Part shown: positions 1 through 5,052 of the stretch, piece after piece | How the letters are laid out: each line of letters starts with the position of its first letter | Position numbering within the stretch: position 1 is the stretch's first letter | NCBI GenBank assembly: GCA_027322565.1 | Contig: DAHVRG010000113.1 | Coordinates: 1-5,052, forward strand | Origin: Georgenia sp. | Lineage (GTDB): Bacteria; Actinomycetota; Actinomycetes; Actinomycetales; Actinomycetaceae | Direction: 5' to 3' | Length of the DNA stretch: 5,052 bases | Program-made: the position numbers and the translations under genes | Notes under the pieces: model-generated | Databases searched by the model: none | The model's input: the letters and a program-made list of their open reading frames with translations, nothing else | Told to the model about the DNA's origin: nothing

Positions 1-636
1 CCTGGCGTCGCGCCGCTGCGCGGCGACCAGCGCGCCGCCTGCGAGGCTCAGCAGCGCCACCAGCGTCAGCGCCGGTGCCACCGTGGCTCCGGTGGAGGGC
101 AGCGGCCTCCCGGGACCCGGCGTGCTCGGCGGGTCGGTGGGACCCGCGGGCGGCGTACCCGAGACCCCGTGCTCGGTGCACAGGGCAGCGCCCTCGGCGC
201 ACGTCGGTGCCTCGCCGGTCACCGCGACCACGTTCCCCAGCAGCTGGTTACCGAGCTCGTCGTGCGCCTTCACCGTCACGGTGTAAATGACGGTGCGGGT
301 CTCTCCGGGCGGGATGCTGCCCGTGACTCGGATGGTGTCCCCGTCCACGGCGGCCGTGAGGTCGTCGTGCGACACTTCTGGCTGCGCCGTGAGATCCGCG
401 TCGTCGAGCACATCGGCCATGTGGTCGGTGTAGTCGACCCCGACAGGGTCGGCATCAGGGTCGGTCGACCGGTTGGTGAAGGTCAGCGTGTAGGTGACCT
501 CCTGCCCCGGCTGCACGGCGGTGCCGGTCCCAGGGTCGCTGGACTTCGTGACGGCGACGTCGGAGACGTGGTTGACGGTGCAGTGCGGCCGTTCCGGGTC
601 CGTCGGCGCGCAGGTGGTGGGCGGTGCCTCCCCCTT
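1..636 (-). pseudogene. C-terminal remnant of a sortase-anchored DUF11-type surface protein, 5'-truncated and running off the window
   Basis: Read on the minus strand, codons whose highest base is a multiple of 3 give an unbroken frame. It encodes a DUF11-like beta-sandwich domain (about 564 down to 190) with the typical motifs VAVTKSSDP and PGQEVTYTLTFTN, then a Pro/Thr/Gly linker, the sortase signal LPSTGA (102-85), a hydrophobic segment (APALTLVALLSLAGGAL) and a basic tail QRRDAR at the window edge. This is the standard cell-wall sorting signal of Gram-positive surface proteins, so the product would be exported and covalently linked to peptidoglycan. Family proteins normally have a signal peptide and several such domains. 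Here recognisable sequence starts abruptly at about 627-636 (APPTTCAPTDPERPHC). The frame stays open further upstream, but it runs into the 660-710 repeats and the antisense of the hydrolase gene, with no start codon preceded by a ribosome-binding site. I therefore call it a truncated remnant. The domain type and anchor are clear; that it is a pseudogene is inferred. The stop codon lies beyond base 1. Confidence 0.8.
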
Positions 637-659
637 TGGGCAGCAAGCCTTACTGAGAG

Positions 660-710
660 GTGAGCTCTCGCTGGGAAGTGAGCTGTCGCCGGGGAAGTGA
701 GCTGTCGGCG
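660..710. repeat. Three degenerate 18-19 bp direct repeats, possible insertion-sequence end relic
   Basis: Three tandem copies start with GTGAGCT at 660, 678 and 697. The units are GTGAGCTCTCGCTGGGAA, GTGAGCTGTCGCCGGGGAA and the shorter GTGAGCTGTCGGCG. The array sits between the truncated surface-protein remnant and the stop of the hydrolase gene. Multiple short repeats near the tips are typical of some insertion sequences, notably the IS21 family, where they are thought to bind the transposase. Together with the abrupt loss of the surface-protein 5' end about 25-35 bp away, this suggests a leftover element end. No transposase coding sequence and no matching second end are visible, so the mobile-element origin is inference. 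The repeat itself is directly visible. Confidence 0.6.
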
Positions 711-716
711 TGTGGG

Positions 717-1502
717 TCAGCCGGCCAGGACGACGTCCTGCAGCCACCGTCGGCAGGCGTCCGTCCATGTCGCGGTGTGCGGGACCGACGCGAGGGGCGG
801 CATCCGCTCGCCGGGCGGCGGGTCGCCCCACGAGACACCGTCGGCCAGGCCGAGGCCGTGCCGGCCCTCCGGGTAGACGTGGAGCTCGAGCGAGGCGCCG
901 ACCCCCTGGGCTGCCTCCGCCCAGCGCAGGGCGTTGGTCAGCCCGGGCGGGTCCTCCATCGTCGCCCAGACGAACAGCGGGCACGTGTCCGCGGCGAGGT
1001 GGGTCACCGGGGAGAGCTCGGCGCGCAGCTCCATCCGGCCCCCGAGCATCGCCGACACAGCGACGTCAGGGAGGAGGGCGAGGTCCGCGACCGAGTACGC
1101 CAGGACGGCGAAGTCCGGTCGCGGCGGCGAGGACGCCTCCTCCAGCAAGCCCAGGACGGCCCCGGTGGCGAGCAGGCCTGCCAGGTGGCCGCCCGAGCTG
1201 GCGCCGAAGACGCCCACGGCGCGGGCGTCGACGGCGAGGCCGTGATCGCCGGTGCGCCACCACTCCAGCGCCTCCCGCGCGGTCACGAGCGGGGCCGGCC
1301 ACGGCGACTCGGACGGGAAGGGGTAGTGCAGCACCGCGGCGTGGCAGCCCACGGACGACAGCCACCGGGCGACGCCCTCCCCCTCGTGGGACGCGTGGAA
1401 CCGGTAACCACCACCGGGCAGCACCAGCACCGCGGGACGGGCACCGCCGAAGGACGGGGCCGCGGGGACGACATGCAGCTGTGAAGCGAGATCAGCAGAC
1501 AT
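717..1502 (-). CDS. Alpha/beta-hydrolase, acetyl-esterase (BD-FAE-like) family
   Basis: This 261-residue soluble protein has the layout of small carbohydrate- or acetyl-esterases. An oxyanion-hole motif LPGGGY lies at about residues 28-33. The nucleophile elbow GASSGG at 100-105 places the catalytic Ser at 102. ATMEDPP at 180-186 puts the probable acid at Asp184, and PEGRHGLGLA at 211-220 puts the catalytic His at 215. The tail pattern, with a hydrophobic FVWAT strand, a helix and then HVYPEGRHGLGL, is characteristic of bacterial esterases annotated as acetylxylan esterase-like. The natural substrate cannot be told from sequence. No signal peptide is seen, so it is probably cytoplasmic. I chose the ATG at 1502 because GAAAGG (1514-1509) lies six bases upstream. 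An in-frame start at 1556 would add 18 residues unlike the family. It is divergent from tag, and its stop is only 7 bp from the direct repeats. Confidence 0.88.
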   Translation of the reverse strand: MSADLASQLHVVPAAPSFGGARPAVLVLPGGGYRFHASHEGEGVARWLSSVGCHAAVLHYPFPSESPWPAPLVTAREALEWWRTGDHGLAVDARAVGVFGASSGGHLAGLLATGAVLGLLEEASSPPRPDFAVLAYSVADLALLPDVAVSAMLGGRMELRAELSPVTHLAADTCPLFVWATMEDPPGLTNALRWAEAAQGVGASLELHVYPEGRHGLGLADGVSWGDPPPGERMPPLASVPHTATWTDACRRWLQDVVLAG

Positions 1503-1508
1503 CACTGA

Positions 1509-1514
1509 CCTTTC
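1509..1514 (-). promoter_or_regulatory. Ribosome-binding site deciding the hydrolase start
   Basis: GAAAGG on the minus strand lies six bases before the ATG at 1502. It favours this start over the in-frame ATG at 1556. Confidence 0.6.
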
Positions 1515-1570
1515 GAGTACGGCTCCTCCATGCCTGACGCAGTCCGCCACCGGCACGCGAAGCTCCGCAC

Positions 1571-1576
1571 ACCCTA
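1571..1576 (-). promoter_or_regulatory. Candidate -10 box (TAGGGT) for the hydrolase gene
   Basis: TAGGGT on the minus strand fits the actinobacterial TANNNT -10 pattern. It would give a leader of about 60 bases. No good -35 is visible, as is common in GC-rich actinobacteria. The same hexamer precedes the lipoprotein gene on the minus strand. Confidence 0.3.
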
Positions 1577-1604
1577 CGACACACCGCTCGCAGTGGGGTG
1601 GATG

Positions 1605-1610
1605 AGAAGG
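1605..1610 (+). promoter_or_regulatory. Ribosome-binding site deciding the tag start
   Basis: AGAAGG lies eight bases before the GTG at 1619, which supports that codon over the upstream in-frame GTG codons at 1598 and 1610. Confidence 0.55.
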
Positions 1611-1618
1611 TGGTTCGC

Positions 1619-2218
1619 GTGAACCAGCCAGACCTCATCGTCGGCGAGGACGGGCTGGCCCGACCCGCCTGGGCCGCCCACGACCCGCTGCTGCGCCGCT
1701 ACTACGACACCGAGTGGGGCATGCCGGTACGGGACGAGCAGGGCCTGTTCGAGCGGCTCAGCCTCGAGGCGTTCCAGTCCGGCCTCGCCTGGGTGACGAT
1801 CCTACGGAAGCGGCCGGCGTTCCGCGACGCCTTCGCCGGCTTCGTCCCGGACGCCGTCGCCGCCTTCGGGGAGGACGACGTCGCCCGCCTCATGGCCGAC
1901 GCGCGCATCGTCCGCAACCGGCGCAAGGTCGAGGCGACGATCGCCAACGCCCGGGCGACGGTCGCGCTGCGGGCGGACGGCGGGCTGCCCGCGCTCATCT
2001 GGTCGTTCCGACCCGCCGACACGCCTCGGCCCCGGTCGGTCACCGAGGTGCCGACGACGTCGCCCGAGTCCGTCGCCCTCGCCAAGGAGCTCCGCGCACG
2101 CGGCTTCCGCCACGTGGGGCCGACGACGATGTTCGCCCTCATGGAGGCCGTCGGAATCGTCGACACCCACCTCCTGGGGAGCCACCGTCGGGGGAGCTCG
2201 GGAGTCTGGCCGGACTGA
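1619..2218 (+). CDS. tag: DNA-3-methyladenine glycosylase I (Tag family) lacking most zinc ligands
   Basis: This 199-residue protein of the family that excises 3-methyladenine from alkylated DNA starts base-excision repair in the cytoplasm. Visible family motifs are DGLARPAW at about residues 11-18, YYDTEWG at 28-34, FERLSLEAFQSGLAWVTILR at 44-63 with the catalytic-pocket Glu50 and Trp58, IVRNRRK at 97-103, FVWSF-like LIWSF at 126-130, and FRHVGPTTMFALMEAVGIVD at 163-182. E. coli Tag binds a structural zinc through Cys4, His17, His175 and Cys179. Aligned by eye, the first three positions here are Pro16, Tyr29 and His184, and the fourth is Ser188, so only one ligand remains. Otherwise the protein is full length and intact, so I call it a real gene. 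The start is GTG 1619 because AGAAGG lies eight bases upstream; GTG 1598 would add seven residues. It is divergent from the hydrolase gene and ends just before a strong hairpin. Confidence 0.92.
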   Translation: MNQPDLIVGEDGLARPAWAAHDPLLRRYYDTEWGMPVRDEQGLFERLSLEAFQSGLAWVTILRKRPAFRDAFAGFVPDAVAAFGEDDVARLMADARIVRNRRKVEATIANARATVALRADGGLPALIWSFRPADTPRPRSVTEVPTTSPESVALAKELRARGFRHVGPTTMFALMEAVGIVDTHLLGSHRRGSSGVWPD

Positions 2219-2220
2219 GA

Positions 2221-2249
2221 CGGCCGGGGTGGACACGCCACCCCGGCCG
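2221..2249. terminator. Bidirectional hairpin terminator between tag and the lipoprotein gene
   Basis: CGGCCGGGGTGG (2221-2232) pairs perfectly with CCACCCCGGCCG (2238-2249) across a five-base loop, giving a 12-bp GC-rich stem. It starts two bases after the tag stop and lies 43 bp beyond the stop of the convergent lipoprotein gene. No T-tract follows on either side, which is usual for actinobacterial terminators. The symmetrical stem could end transcription from both directions. Confidence 0.75.
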
Positions 2250-2292
2250 CAGCAGGGCAGGCGCCCGGCGCGCTCAGGGCTGGGTCACCGGC

Positions 2293-2784
2293 TCAGAAGT
2301 CGTACTCGAGGTCGACCCTCCACTCGCCGTCGACCTGGGTCACCGGGACGTCGTCGGTGAGGCCGTCGATGTCGATCGTCACGATGGTGACCTCGTCGTT
2401 CTCCGAGACGTCCTCGACCGTCGGGTCGAAGGACATCTCGGAGAACTGCTCGTGCAGCCGGGTGCAGGCGTCGTCGAATTCCTCCAGCTCGCCGTGCGCC
2501 ATCCCCTCCGCGGCGGCGCAGTCGCCGGCGTGCACCGCGGTGAGGAACGCCACGGCGACGTCCTCCGCTCCGGAGCCGGCGGCACCCGTGCCCTCGCCGG
2601 CGCCGTCGTCATCGGCGGGCGGGGTGTCGGTCTCGGGCTCGTCCGGGGTCGCGGCCTGCGTCACCTGCTCCTCGGGGGAGCTCTCCTCCGGTCCGGGGCC
2701 GGAGTCGTCGTCCGATCCACAGGCCCCCAGGGCGAGGGTGAGGACGGCGGCTCCGGCGAGCGCCTTGAGACGTTCGGACTTCAT
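2293..2784 (-). CDS. Putative secreted lipoprotein with an NTF2-like/DUF4878-like C-terminal domain
   Basis: This 163-residue protein begins MKSERLKALAG with a hydrophobic stretch and a lipobox LGAC, predicting lipidation at Cys22 after export. An acidic, Pro/Glu/Asp/Ser-rich low-complexity linker (about 24-72) tethers a globular domain (about 73-163). That domain opens with a helix, VAVAFLTAVHAGDCAAAEGM, and ends with beta strands EVTIVTIDIDGL and GEWRVDLEYDF. The helix-then-sheet pattern and the closing 'DGEWRV' strand resemble the NTF2-like/DUF4878 domains of small actinobacterial lipoproteins. Two cysteines (89 and 107) could form a disulfide outside the cell. No enzymatic motif is visible and the function is unknown. 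The start is well supported by GGAGGA just upstream (2793-2788). The gene is convergent with tag, with a shared hairpin between them, and divergent from the methyltransferase. Confidence 0.85.
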   Translation of the reverse strand: MKSERLKALAGAAVLTLALGACGSDDDSGPGPEESSPEEQVTQAATPDEPETDTPPADDDGAGEGTGAAGSGAEDVAVAFLTAVHAGDCAAAEGMAHGELEEFDDACTRLHEQFSEMSFDPTVEDVSENDEVTIVTIDIDGLTDDVPVTQVDGEWRVDLEYDF

Positions 2785-2818
2785 GTTTCCTCCAGCTCGG
2801 GGACGAGGTCGCCCCCGC

Positions 2819-2824
2819 ACCCTA
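2819..2824 (-). promoter_or_regulatory. Candidate -10 box (TAGGGT) for the lipoprotein gene
   Basis: TAGGGT on the minus strand lies about 35 bases before the ATG at 2784 and predicts a short leader of roughly 28 bases. No clear -35 is seen. The match is to a loose pattern, so it is only a candidate. Confidence 0.3.
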
Positions 2825-2880
2825 GCCACCCGCCGCTGCCAGGGCAGCATCCGCCCAGGACCAGCAGGCAGACTGGGGAC

Positions 2881-3486
2881 ATGACCGAGCCGAGCAAGTG
2901 GGTCCAGATCGCCCAGGCCAACCCGGACCACTCGACCTGGTACGTCGAGCGCTTCCGCCAGATGGCGGCCGCCGGGGCGGACCTCGTCGGAGAGGCGAGG
3001 CTCGTCGACGCCCTCGTTCCCCGCGGCGCCCGGATCCTCGACGCCGGATGCGGTCCCGGACGCCACGGCGGCTACCTCGCGAAGGCCGGTCACGACGTCG
3101 TCGGCGTCGACGTCGACCCCGTGCTCATCGCCGCCGCCACGGAGGACTTCCCCGACGCGACCTGGTTGGTCGGCGACCTCGCCGAGCTCGACCTGCCGGC
3201 CCGGGGCGTCGCCGAGCCGTTCGATGCCATCCTGTGCGCGGGCAACGTCATGACCTTCCTCGCCGAGAGCACCCGTGCGGAGGTGCTGCGGCGCATGGCG
3301 TTGCACCTGCGGGCCGACGGGCGCGCCGCCATCGGCTTCGGCGCCGGGCGCGGCTACGACTTCCCCGACTTCCTGGCCGACGCCCGGGCGGGTGGCCTGG
3401 TCCCCGACCTCCTGCTCTCGACGTGGGACCTGCGCCCCTTCGAGGAGACCTCCGACTTCCTCGTCGCCGTCCTCCGTCGCGCCTGA
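2881..3486 (+). CDS. Class I SAM-dependent methyltransferase
   Basis: This 201-residue protein has a Rossmann-fold methyltransferase core. Motif I, ILDAGCGPGRHGGYLA, spans 52-66. The second strand, VVGVDVDP (73-80), ends in an acidic residue (Asp77) expected to hold the SAM ribose. VGDLAELDLP (97-106) carries the residue beside the adenine, and FDAILCAGNVMTFL (114-127) is the motif IV strand. The N-terminal helix containing HSTWYVERFRQMAA matches small actinobacterial methyltransferases of the Methyltransf_25/11 type. The substrate is not identifiable from sequence. The protein is the usual compact size and complete, and no membrane segment or signal peptide is visible. The ATG at 2881 is chosen because homology begins there, although the upstream site (CTGGGGAC) is a weak ribosome-binding site. 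The frame is open far upstream, but only this part looks like protein. The broken peroxidase gene follows after 61 bp. Confidence 0.88.
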   Translation: MTEPSKWVQIAQANPDHSTWYVERFRQMAAAGADLVGEARLVDALVPRGARILDAGCGPGRHGGYLAKAGHDVVGVDVDPVLIAAATEDFPDATWLVGDLAELDLPARGVAEPFDAILCAGNVMTFLAESTRAEVLRRMALHLRADGRAAIGFGAGRGYDFPDFLADARAGGLVPDLLLSTWDLRPFEETSDFLVAVLRRA

Positions 3487-3512
3487 CCGGCCGGCCCGTC
3501 CGTTCCTCCGCG

Positions 3513-3518
3513 TACGGT
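3513..3518 (+). promoter_or_regulatory. Candidate -10 box (TACGGT) before the peroxidase pseudogene
   Basis: TACGGT lies 29 bases before the ATG at 3548, fits TANNNT and would give a leader of about 24 bases. There is no recognisable -35, and read-through from the methyltransferase gene is equally possible. Confidence 0.25.
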
Positions 3519-3547
3519 GGCGCGGAGCACCAGCGAGAACGGGCACG

Positions 3548-3964
3548 ATGACGACGACCATCCACCACTGCACTGCGACGCGAGCGGAGGGGACGAGCGT
3601 TCCCCTCGGCGAGTACGCCGGTCGGCTCCTGCTCATCGTCGCGAGCAGGTGCGGCCTCACGCCGCAGTAGAAGGGCCTCGAGGCGCTGTACCGCGAACTG
3701 CAGGACCAGGGCCTGGAGATCCTCGCCTTCCGTGCCGCCGACCCCGGCGACTGGGGGCCGCGGCACGGGGCGTTCTACGAGCGTCTCAAGGACGTGACCC
3801 CGGCGCGCGAGCCCGGTGACGTCGCCTGGAACCTCACCAGGTTCCTCGTCGGCCGGGACGGCCGCGTGCTGGCGCGCTACGAGCCGCCGGTCCCGCTCGA
3901 ACAGATCCGCGCCGACGTGCTCGAGCGCCTCAGCCAGGAGTCGACCTCGGCAGCGGCCCGCTGA
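3548..3964 (+). pseudogene. Glutathione peroxidase (BsaA/GPx family), disrupted by an amber codon and an internal deletion
   Basis: Reading one frame through 3548-3964 gives a degraded glutathione/thiol peroxidase, a cytoplasmic enzyme that reduces hydroperoxides. The N-terminal part has TATRAEGTSVPLGEYAGRLLL and the active-site loop VASRCGLTPQ, with the peroxidatic Cys at codon 35. Codon 41 is TAG (3668-3670), where the family normally has Tyr or Phe (TPQYEGLE). The same frame then continues with KGLEALYRELQDQGLEILAF and, further on, [21 protein letters not shown], both clear family sequence. Between them about 27 residues are missing compared with the usual protein of about 160. The loss includes the NQFGGQEP-type segment with the catalytic Gln and the FPMF region. 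The Trp and Asn of the catalytic set (WNLTRF) remain. A two-residue gap also precedes VAS. Both defects point to a dead gene, though the lack of frameshifts suggests recent or mild decay. Sequencing error could explain the stop but not the deletion. Confidence 0.87.
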
Positions 3965-3996
3965 CGGGACGAGGGCACCCCGTCGGTGTCGTCCCG
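3965..3996 (+). terminator. Hairpin terminator after the peroxidase pseudogene
   Basis: CGGGACGA (3965-3972) pairs with TCGTCCCG (3989-3996). An inner CACC/GGTG stem (3976-3979 with 3985-3988) extends it past a GGG bulge. The hairpin starts on the base after the TGA. No T-tract is present, as is usual in this kind of genome. Confidence 0.6.
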
Positions 3997-4000
3997 CCGA

Positions 4001-4016
4001 GGTGACGGCGGTCACG
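4001..4016. promoter_or_regulatory. CRP/GlxR-like operator candidate upstream of sucC
   Basis: GGTGACGGCGGTCACG contains GTGA-N6-TCAC, the core of the TGTGA-N6-TCACA site bound by CRP-family regulators, including actinobacterial GlxR/Crp, which are known to control TCA-cycle genes. The outermost T and A of the consensus are both G here. It lies about 120 bp before the candidate sucC -10 box. A short palindrome of this kind can occur by chance in GC-rich DNA. Confidence 0.3.
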
Positions 4017-4134
4017 CCCCGGGGCCCGCCCGCCTCGTCCGCGACGGGCCGGTTTCCGCACCGTTCGGCGGGACCTGGCCGCTCCCTCCGTCCGGGCGCC
4101 GGGGAGCGGACGGGCCGCCCGCGCCGCTGGGCGG

Positions 4135-4140
4135 TACAGT
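4135..4140 (+). promoter_or_regulatory. Candidate -10 box (TACAGT) for sucC
   Basis: TACAGT fits the TANNNT -10 pattern and would start transcription near 4147, giving a leader of about 53 bases before the GTG. No -35 hexamer stands out in the GC-rich sequence upstream. Confidence 0.35.
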
Positions 4141-4147
4141 GGACGGC

Positions 4148-4181
4148 GATGTCTCGATGTCGAGGCATTCCGAGAGACGTC
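4148..4181 (+). promoter_or_regulatory. Palindrome and hairpin in the sucC leader, possible operator
   Basis: CTCGATGTCGAG (4153-4164) is a perfect 5-bp inverted repeat with a two-base centre. It lies inside a larger potential stem, GATGTCTC (4148-4155) with GAGACGTC (4174-4181), which pairs over eight positions including one G-U. The two structures use overlapping bases, so they would be alternatives in RNA. The location just downstream of the predicted transcription start suits a repressor operator or a leader structure. No known riboswitch is recognised. Confidence 0.35.
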
Positions 4182-4184
4182 GAT

Positions 4185-4190
4185 GAGAGG
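4185..4190 (+). promoter_or_regulatory. Ribosome-binding site of sucC
   Basis: GAGAGG lies nine bases before the GTG at 4200. It supports that GTG as the start; the nearby ATG at 4183 is in another frame. Confidence 0.6.
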
Positions 4191-4199
4191 ACTCACCTG

Positions 4200-5052
4200 G
4201 TGGACCTTTTCGAGTACCAGGCGCGGGACGTGTTCGAGAAGCACGGCGTGCCCGTCCTGGGCGGAATCGTGGCGACCACGCCGGCGGAGGCACGGGCCGC
4301 TGCCGAGCGGCTGGGCGGCGGGACCGTCGTCGTCAAGGCGCAGGTCAAGACCGGCGGCCGCGGCAAGGCGGGCGGCGTCAAGCTCGCCCACAGCCCGGAT
4401 GAGGCGGAGGCGCGCGCGAGCGAGATCCTCGGCATGGACATCAAGGGCCACACCGTCCACCGCGTGATGATCGCCGAGGGCGCCAAGATCGCTGAGGAGT
4501 ACTACTTCTCGGTGCTCCTCGACCGGGCCGAGCGCCGCTACCTGGCGATGGCCAGCGTCGAGGGCGGCATGGAGATCGAGCAGCTCGCGGTCGAGCGGCC
4601 GGAGGCGCTGGCGCGCGTGCCGGTCGACCCCATCGCAGGCATCGACGCGGCCAAGGCGCAGGAGATCGTGGCCGCCGCCGGCTTCGCCCCGGACGTCGCG
4701 GACACCGTCGCCGACGTCATCGAGAAGCTCTGGCGCGTGTACGAGGAGGAGGACGCGACGCTCGTCGAGGTCAACCCGCTCGTGAAGACCGAGGACGGCC
4801 AGATCATCGCGCTCGACGGCAAGGTCACCCTTGACGACAACGCCGCGTTCCGCCACCCCGAGCACGCCGACTTCGAGGTCAAGGACGAGGCCAACCCGCT
4901 CGAGGCGCAGGCCAAGGAGCTCGGCCTCAACTACGTCAAGCTCGACGGCCAGGTCGGCATCATCGGCAACGGCGCGGGGCTCGTCATGAGCACCCTCGAC
5001 GTCGTCGCCTACGCCGGCGAGCAGTACGGCGTCGGACCGGCGAACTTCCTCG
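4200..5052 (+). CDS. sucC: Succinyl-CoA ligase (ADP-forming) beta subunit, 3' end beyond the window
   Basis: The first 284 codons of SucC are present; the usual length is about 390. With SucD it converts succinyl-CoA to succinate in the TCA cycle, coupled to nucleoside triphosphate synthesis, in the cytoplasm. The start [19 protein letters not shown] is the classic SucC N-terminus. It is followed by the ATP-grasp lysine loop [19 protein letters not shown] (about 43-61), the [10 protein letters not shown] strand (100-109), and the Mg-ATP ligands Glu190 and Asn192 in LVEVNPL and Asp206 in ALDGK. The C-terminal ligase domain then begins, with GIIGNGAGL at 253-261. All the key residues are intact and no frame damage is seen, in contrast to the peroxidase pseudogene upstream. 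The GTG at 4200 is chosen because homology begins exactly there and GAGAGG precedes it. sucD would be expected directly downstream. The 235-bp upstream gap suggests its own promoter. Confidence 0.96.
   Translation, partial: MDLFEYQARDVFEKHGVPVLGGIVATTPAEARAAAERLGGGTVVVKAQVKTGGRGKAGGVKLAHSPDEAEARASEILGMDIKGHTVHRVMIAEGAKIAEEYYFSVLLDRAERRYLAMASVEGGMEIEQLAVERPEALARVPVDPIAGIDAAKAQEIVAAAGFAPDVADTVADVIEKLWRVYEEEDATLVEVNPLVKTEDGQIIALDGKVTLDDNAAFRHPEHADFEVKDEANPLEAQAKELGLNYVKLDGQVGIIGNGAGLVMSTLDVVAYAGEQYGVGPANFL

Noticed and set aside
660..1537. Two long plus-strand open frames over the hydrolase gene
   Set aside because: They are low-complexity Arg/Gly/Ala/Pro-rich translations antisense to a clear hydrolase with all catalytic motifs. 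They are typical GC-rich shadow frames.
1714..2880. Long plus-strand frame that ends in the methyltransferase and starts inside tag
   Set aside because: Only the part from 2881 onward resembles protein. The upstream stretch is out of frame with tag and antisense to the lipoprotein gene.
2785..3660. Minus-strand extension of the lipoprotein frame to 455 residues
   Set aside because: The lipobox signal peptide and ribosome-binding site fix the start at 2784. The extension is antisense to the methyltransferase.
3668..3670. Pyrrolysine or selenocysteine decoding in the peroxidase gene
   Set aside because: Selenocysteine uses TGA and would replace Cys35, which is present. The TAG sits at a normal Tyr position, and the gene also lacks the catalytic-Gln segment.
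4016..4120. Short GC palindromes such as CCCCGGGG upstream of sucC
   Set aside because: Such short self-complementary runs are expected by chance at this GC content and have no supporting position or partner motif.
3930..4865. A 311-residue minus-strand open frame opposite sucC
   Set aside because: It has no recognisable domain and overlaps the strongly conserved sucC coding sequence.
1..5052. CRISPR arrays, tRNA or rRNA genes, and a defence or biosynthetic cluster
   Set aside because: No regularly spaced repeats, no cloverleaf or rRNA sequence and no cluster of functionally linked unknown genes could be found on either strand.

Overview
The window is a GC-rich stretch of an Actinomycetota chromosome. 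The G/C-biased third codon positions, GTG starts, the LPxTG-anchored surface protein with actinobacterial-style repeat domains, and the sucC sequence all point that way. A member of the Micrococcales is my best guess, but that is inference and the sequence does not fix the genus. Most of it is ordinary housekeeping or accessory sequence. I found no convincing undescribed multi-gene system. The points of interest are two decayed genes and one enzyme with an altered metal site.

Layout. Bases 1-636 (minus) hold the C-terminal end of a sortase-anchored surface protein: one DUF11-like domain, LPSTGA, a membrane segment and a basic tail. It has lost its 5' part. Next to the break (660-710) are three degenerate copies of an 18-19 bp direct repeat that may be the relic of an insertion-sequence end. 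Bases 717-1502 (minus) encode a complete alpha/beta-hydrolase of the acetyl-esterase type. Divergent from it, 1619-2218 (plus) encodes DNA-3-methyladenine glycosylase I (Tag), in which three of the four zinc ligands known from E. coli Tag are replaced. A perfect 12-bp hairpin at 2221-2249 separates tag from the convergent lipoprotein gene at 2293-2784 (minus).

Bases 2881-3486 (plus) encode a class I SAM-dependent methyltransferase. It is followed by a glutathione peroxidase gene (3548-3964, plus) broken by an in-frame amber codon six codons after the catalytic cysteine and by loss of the segment that carries the catalytic glutamine. A hairpin terminator follows directly. The 235-bp gap before sucC holds a CRP/GlxR-like half-site pair, a TACAGT -10 candidate and a leader palindrome. 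From 4200 to the window end runs the 5' three-quarters of sucC, the beta subunit of succinyl-CoA ligase; sucD is expected beyond the window.

The genes do not form one pathway. Except for the possible methyltransferase-to-peroxidase read-through, each looks like its own transcription unit: two divergent pairs, one convergent pair and terminators at the junctions.
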